DNA of 64,000 bases from Oreocharis arfaki (Eukaryota > Chordata > Aves > Passeriformes > Paramythiidae): NCBI GenBank assembly GCA_013398015.1, contig VZRR01012715.1, forward strand, positions 1,240,001 through 1,304,000, in the 5' to 3' direction. Positions 61,646 to 64,000 of this stretch are shown here, piece by piece. The notes beneath the pieces were generated by a model. That model had not been told where the DNA came from and made no database searches. It saw nothing but the letters and a program-made list of their open reading frames with translations. The stretch's first letter is position 1; each line of letters opens with the position of its first letter. A program made the position numbers and the translations under genes.

Positions 61646-64000
61646 GTAAATTGCACACGTGTACATGTATCGTGAGTAAAAATACTTCTGTCATTTTTGA
61701 AAGTTGTGTATGAACATGATTTTCAATTATTTAATAGCTTTATAATTTTTTTTGGTGCCCAGAGTTAGAGTTCTGTAGCTGCTGTACGTCTCCTACTAGG
61801 TGTGTACAAGCATAACACTTCAGCAGTTCCTGGTTTAAAAAAAGCCAAAACAAACCACTTCGATTTTTCTCAGTCTCTACGTGTGATTTTAAGTGTGGCA
61901 GACTGTGTTTGTCTGACCCTGATTTTATTCCACAAGAGTCAGTCAAAAGAAGGAGAAGATGCTTTTTGTCGTAAGTTTATTTGTAAGCAGCATTATGGCG
62001 GTTGCTTTGAAGACTGAATTTCTCCTGCTCCTCCTCTTTTTCACCAAAGAAGCCATTGCTGCAGTTTGAAAATCCCTAGAAAATAAACTGTTGTGCGTAT
62101 GTGAGGGGAAGAAAGTCAATGGCTTTCTTCTGCACCCTTCTTTTGCTAAATAAAGCAAAAAAGAATATAGATGTCAAGGACATAGGTGTGCTTCAATGGA
62201 TGCATTTCCTATGTAGTAGCTTATCAGCAGATTTAAGTGACTTCCAGTCAAATGGTAGCTCTGACAGCCCTGATGAGTCAAGTAGATGATCATTACTGTT
62301 TAAATTCTGCCAGTACTACAAAGGGGAATTATTTTTCTTTTTTTGTCTCATTCCCATCCAGCCTTCAGTATAGGCTTGAATATGACTTATTGGAATAAGA
62401 AATTGATTTATTTATGTATAGACTTCAAAGTAGCTGTATCTTTAGATTGTCCACGAGCTGCAGGTCCTCCTTTAAGTAGTCATGTAATTCAGGCGTTTCG
62501 GTATTGCTTGGTCTTGTTCTGTAAGGGTTTCCAAAGAGTTGTTAGATACACAGTAACGATCAGATAAACTGATCATTTTTTGCTGTGGCATCAAACTGAG
62601 CCACTAAAAACTTGGAGAGAAGCTTAATAGTCATAAGAAGCCAGAGCTGAAATGAGGGGTCTGGGTGGGAATTGTTGAAACCAAATGGTGGTTGCAGAAC
62701 TCTGAACTATCCAGGTTAAGGATACTAAAGTCAATAATACAGGACTCTTAGCATATATGAGAGTGATTGTTAGGACTGTGCACACATCTTCAGTAGTGAG
62801 GTTGTCAGTACTTGTGTGGATTGTGATCAGCCTTTGTCCCCAGCATTTATATCCCCAGCTTCTCTTTTGGTCTTACATATTAAACAACAGAAAAAAAAAG
62901 TTTCCTTCCACTTCTGTCTTAGCATGTTTTTTAGACAGAGGCACAGTTCAAGAGAAAGGTTTCTGTTTGGGGAAATGACCTCCTGCAACAAGCAGAAGCT
63001 TTTGCTCACGTATTGTTCGTTTGTATTGTAAGCTTCGTCTGTTTATTTTTCTCCACTGTTTGCATTCTGGAATGCATTTCTTGAATTTTATTTTCTAGCC
63101 TGAATTTGCAACTTGGATGCGTTTTAAATTTTATGATTTTAACAGAAAATAAGTTAACCTTATAGAAGTCTTAGATTACTGTTTCCTTTTAAGCAGAGAG
63201 TTTTTTGTGGTGAAGTAATCTGAAATAATGCTTCACTTCAAAGTGAATTTTAAAAGTATATTAGTTTTCCTGACAGGTTTAAAACCTGTTTTCAAGTTTG
63301 CTGCTAGAACTTCATCTTGTTATAACACTCTGTTAGAATATATTTAAAGTCTTGTAATTTTTAAAAGAAGTGAACTGCACTTGACAGCAGTGGAAAGTTA
63401 AGTCCTTCATTTTTCAGTTTTAGGGGTTGATTGCATGTGTGTGGTTGCTCTGAATACTCTGAATTTGGATTTGTTTCTGTTGAAGGAGGAAGGAGAATGA
63501 AGCAGAAAAATCCAGTCTGATCAAAGATAGGCTTGTTGTACAGTTTGAGCAATGATCTCACTTCTCATTGCAGTGTCATCCAGCTAATGAGGTTCACATT
63601 TGGCGGTTTAAAAAGTGAAGGTCTTTGCTGTATTATTGAAATTCAATTTTGAAAGCATTTCTGATTTCTTTGGTATTTTCCTGCCTCCTTGATTGAAAAG
63701 TAGAAATTATTATAGTTGCAATGAGAGTGAATTTATTACCTGTCCAAGTATCTCACCTCAAACTCGACCTGGATTGCTTTTCAAGATACTCTCTAGGTTC
63801 AGCCTTCACAGGGAGGGTTGTATTTCTGTTGGTGTATTGTTACCTCCCCACCCTGGGTGGTGACAGTAGTAGTCAGGTTGCAAACTTTCTCCTTTTGAGA
63901 ACCATGATTTCTTTACAAGTAAAGATTTTCCTTCAAAATGCATTTTTAAGAGAAAATGCTCAAATTAGTAGAAAATATACGTTGTGCATGTCTTATTTTC
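61646..64000 (+). other. BIRC6: BIRC6 intron 11 (partial)
   Basis: At least 2355 bp, continuing past the right edge. AT-rich, with no mobile element recognised. It contains a candidate in-frame cassette exon at 62228-62281. Confidence 0.75.
62228..62281 (+). CDS. BIRC6: Candidate 54-nt alternative exon of BIRC6
   Basis: Starts after TAGCTTATCAG (a NAGNAG acceptor, CAGCAG) and ends TCAA|GTAGAT. If used, its first two bases complete the split Gly codon of exon 11 to Ala, and it reads ADLSDFQSNGSSDSPDES, leaving one base. It is phase 1 in and out, exactly 18 codons, so inclusion keeps the BIRC6 frame. The acidic/Ser composition resembles the exon 9 linker. The donor is weak, and no inclusion evidence can be drawn from the sequence alone. 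Confidence 0.4.

Noticed and set aside
1..64000. CRISPR arrays, operons, toxin or phage modules, tRNA or rRNA genes
   Set aside because: Looked for and not seen; split genes, CpG islands and CR1 elements show this is a vertebrate nuclear locus. Small structured RNAs such as intronic snoRNAs cannot be excluded without a covariance-model scan.

Overview
The window is vertebrate nuclear DNA, most likely from a bird. It carries exons of two conserved animal genes separated by large introns, two CpG-island promoters, and several truncated CR1 LINE fragments, the dominant retroposon of birds and other sauropsids. The species cannot be fixed from this sequence. Nothing in the window looks bacterial, viral or plasmid-like.

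Layout. 1-9850: AT-rich intergenic DNA with an A/C-rich low-complexity tract, an ancient L3/CR1-like remnant and a CR1 tail, plus a few exon-like islands I could not assign. 9851-10322: a polypurine tract, a CpG-island promoter and the first exon of YIPF4. 10238-22159 (+): the complete YIPF4 coding sequence in six exons, 246 codons, with every splice phase closing. 22160-25500: YIPF4 3' UTR and intergenic DNA with several poly(A) signals and a perfect 26-bp palindrome. 25560-26560: CpG-island promoter and exon 1 of BIRC6, broken by an assembly gap (26220-26263). 26417-64000 (+): the first eleven recognised coding exons of BIRC6 and their introns. About 980 of its roughly 4,850 residues are here, covering the BIR domain and much of the N-terminal beta-propeller region; the rest, including the C-terminal UBC domain, lies beyond the right edge.

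The two genes lie in tandem on the same strand, as in human 2p22. YIPF4 is a five-pass Golgi membrane protein. BIRC6 (BRUCE/apollon) is a giant inhibitor-of-apoptosis E2/E3 ubiquitin ligase. They are separate transcription units, each with its own CpG island; nothing shows joint regulation.

The most useful second-look items are: a phase-compatible 54-nt candidate cassette exon in BIRC6 intron 11; the broken upstream start of BIRC6, where the conserved MVTGGGG start becomes a 12-codon uORF; an exon-1 gap whose stated length is out of frame; a coding-looking unassigned ORF in BIRC6 intron 1; a pair of unassigned exon-like segments upstream of YIPF4; and the palindrome downstream of YIPF4. I found no convincing undescribed system; the window is mainly ordinary avian-type gene sequence.
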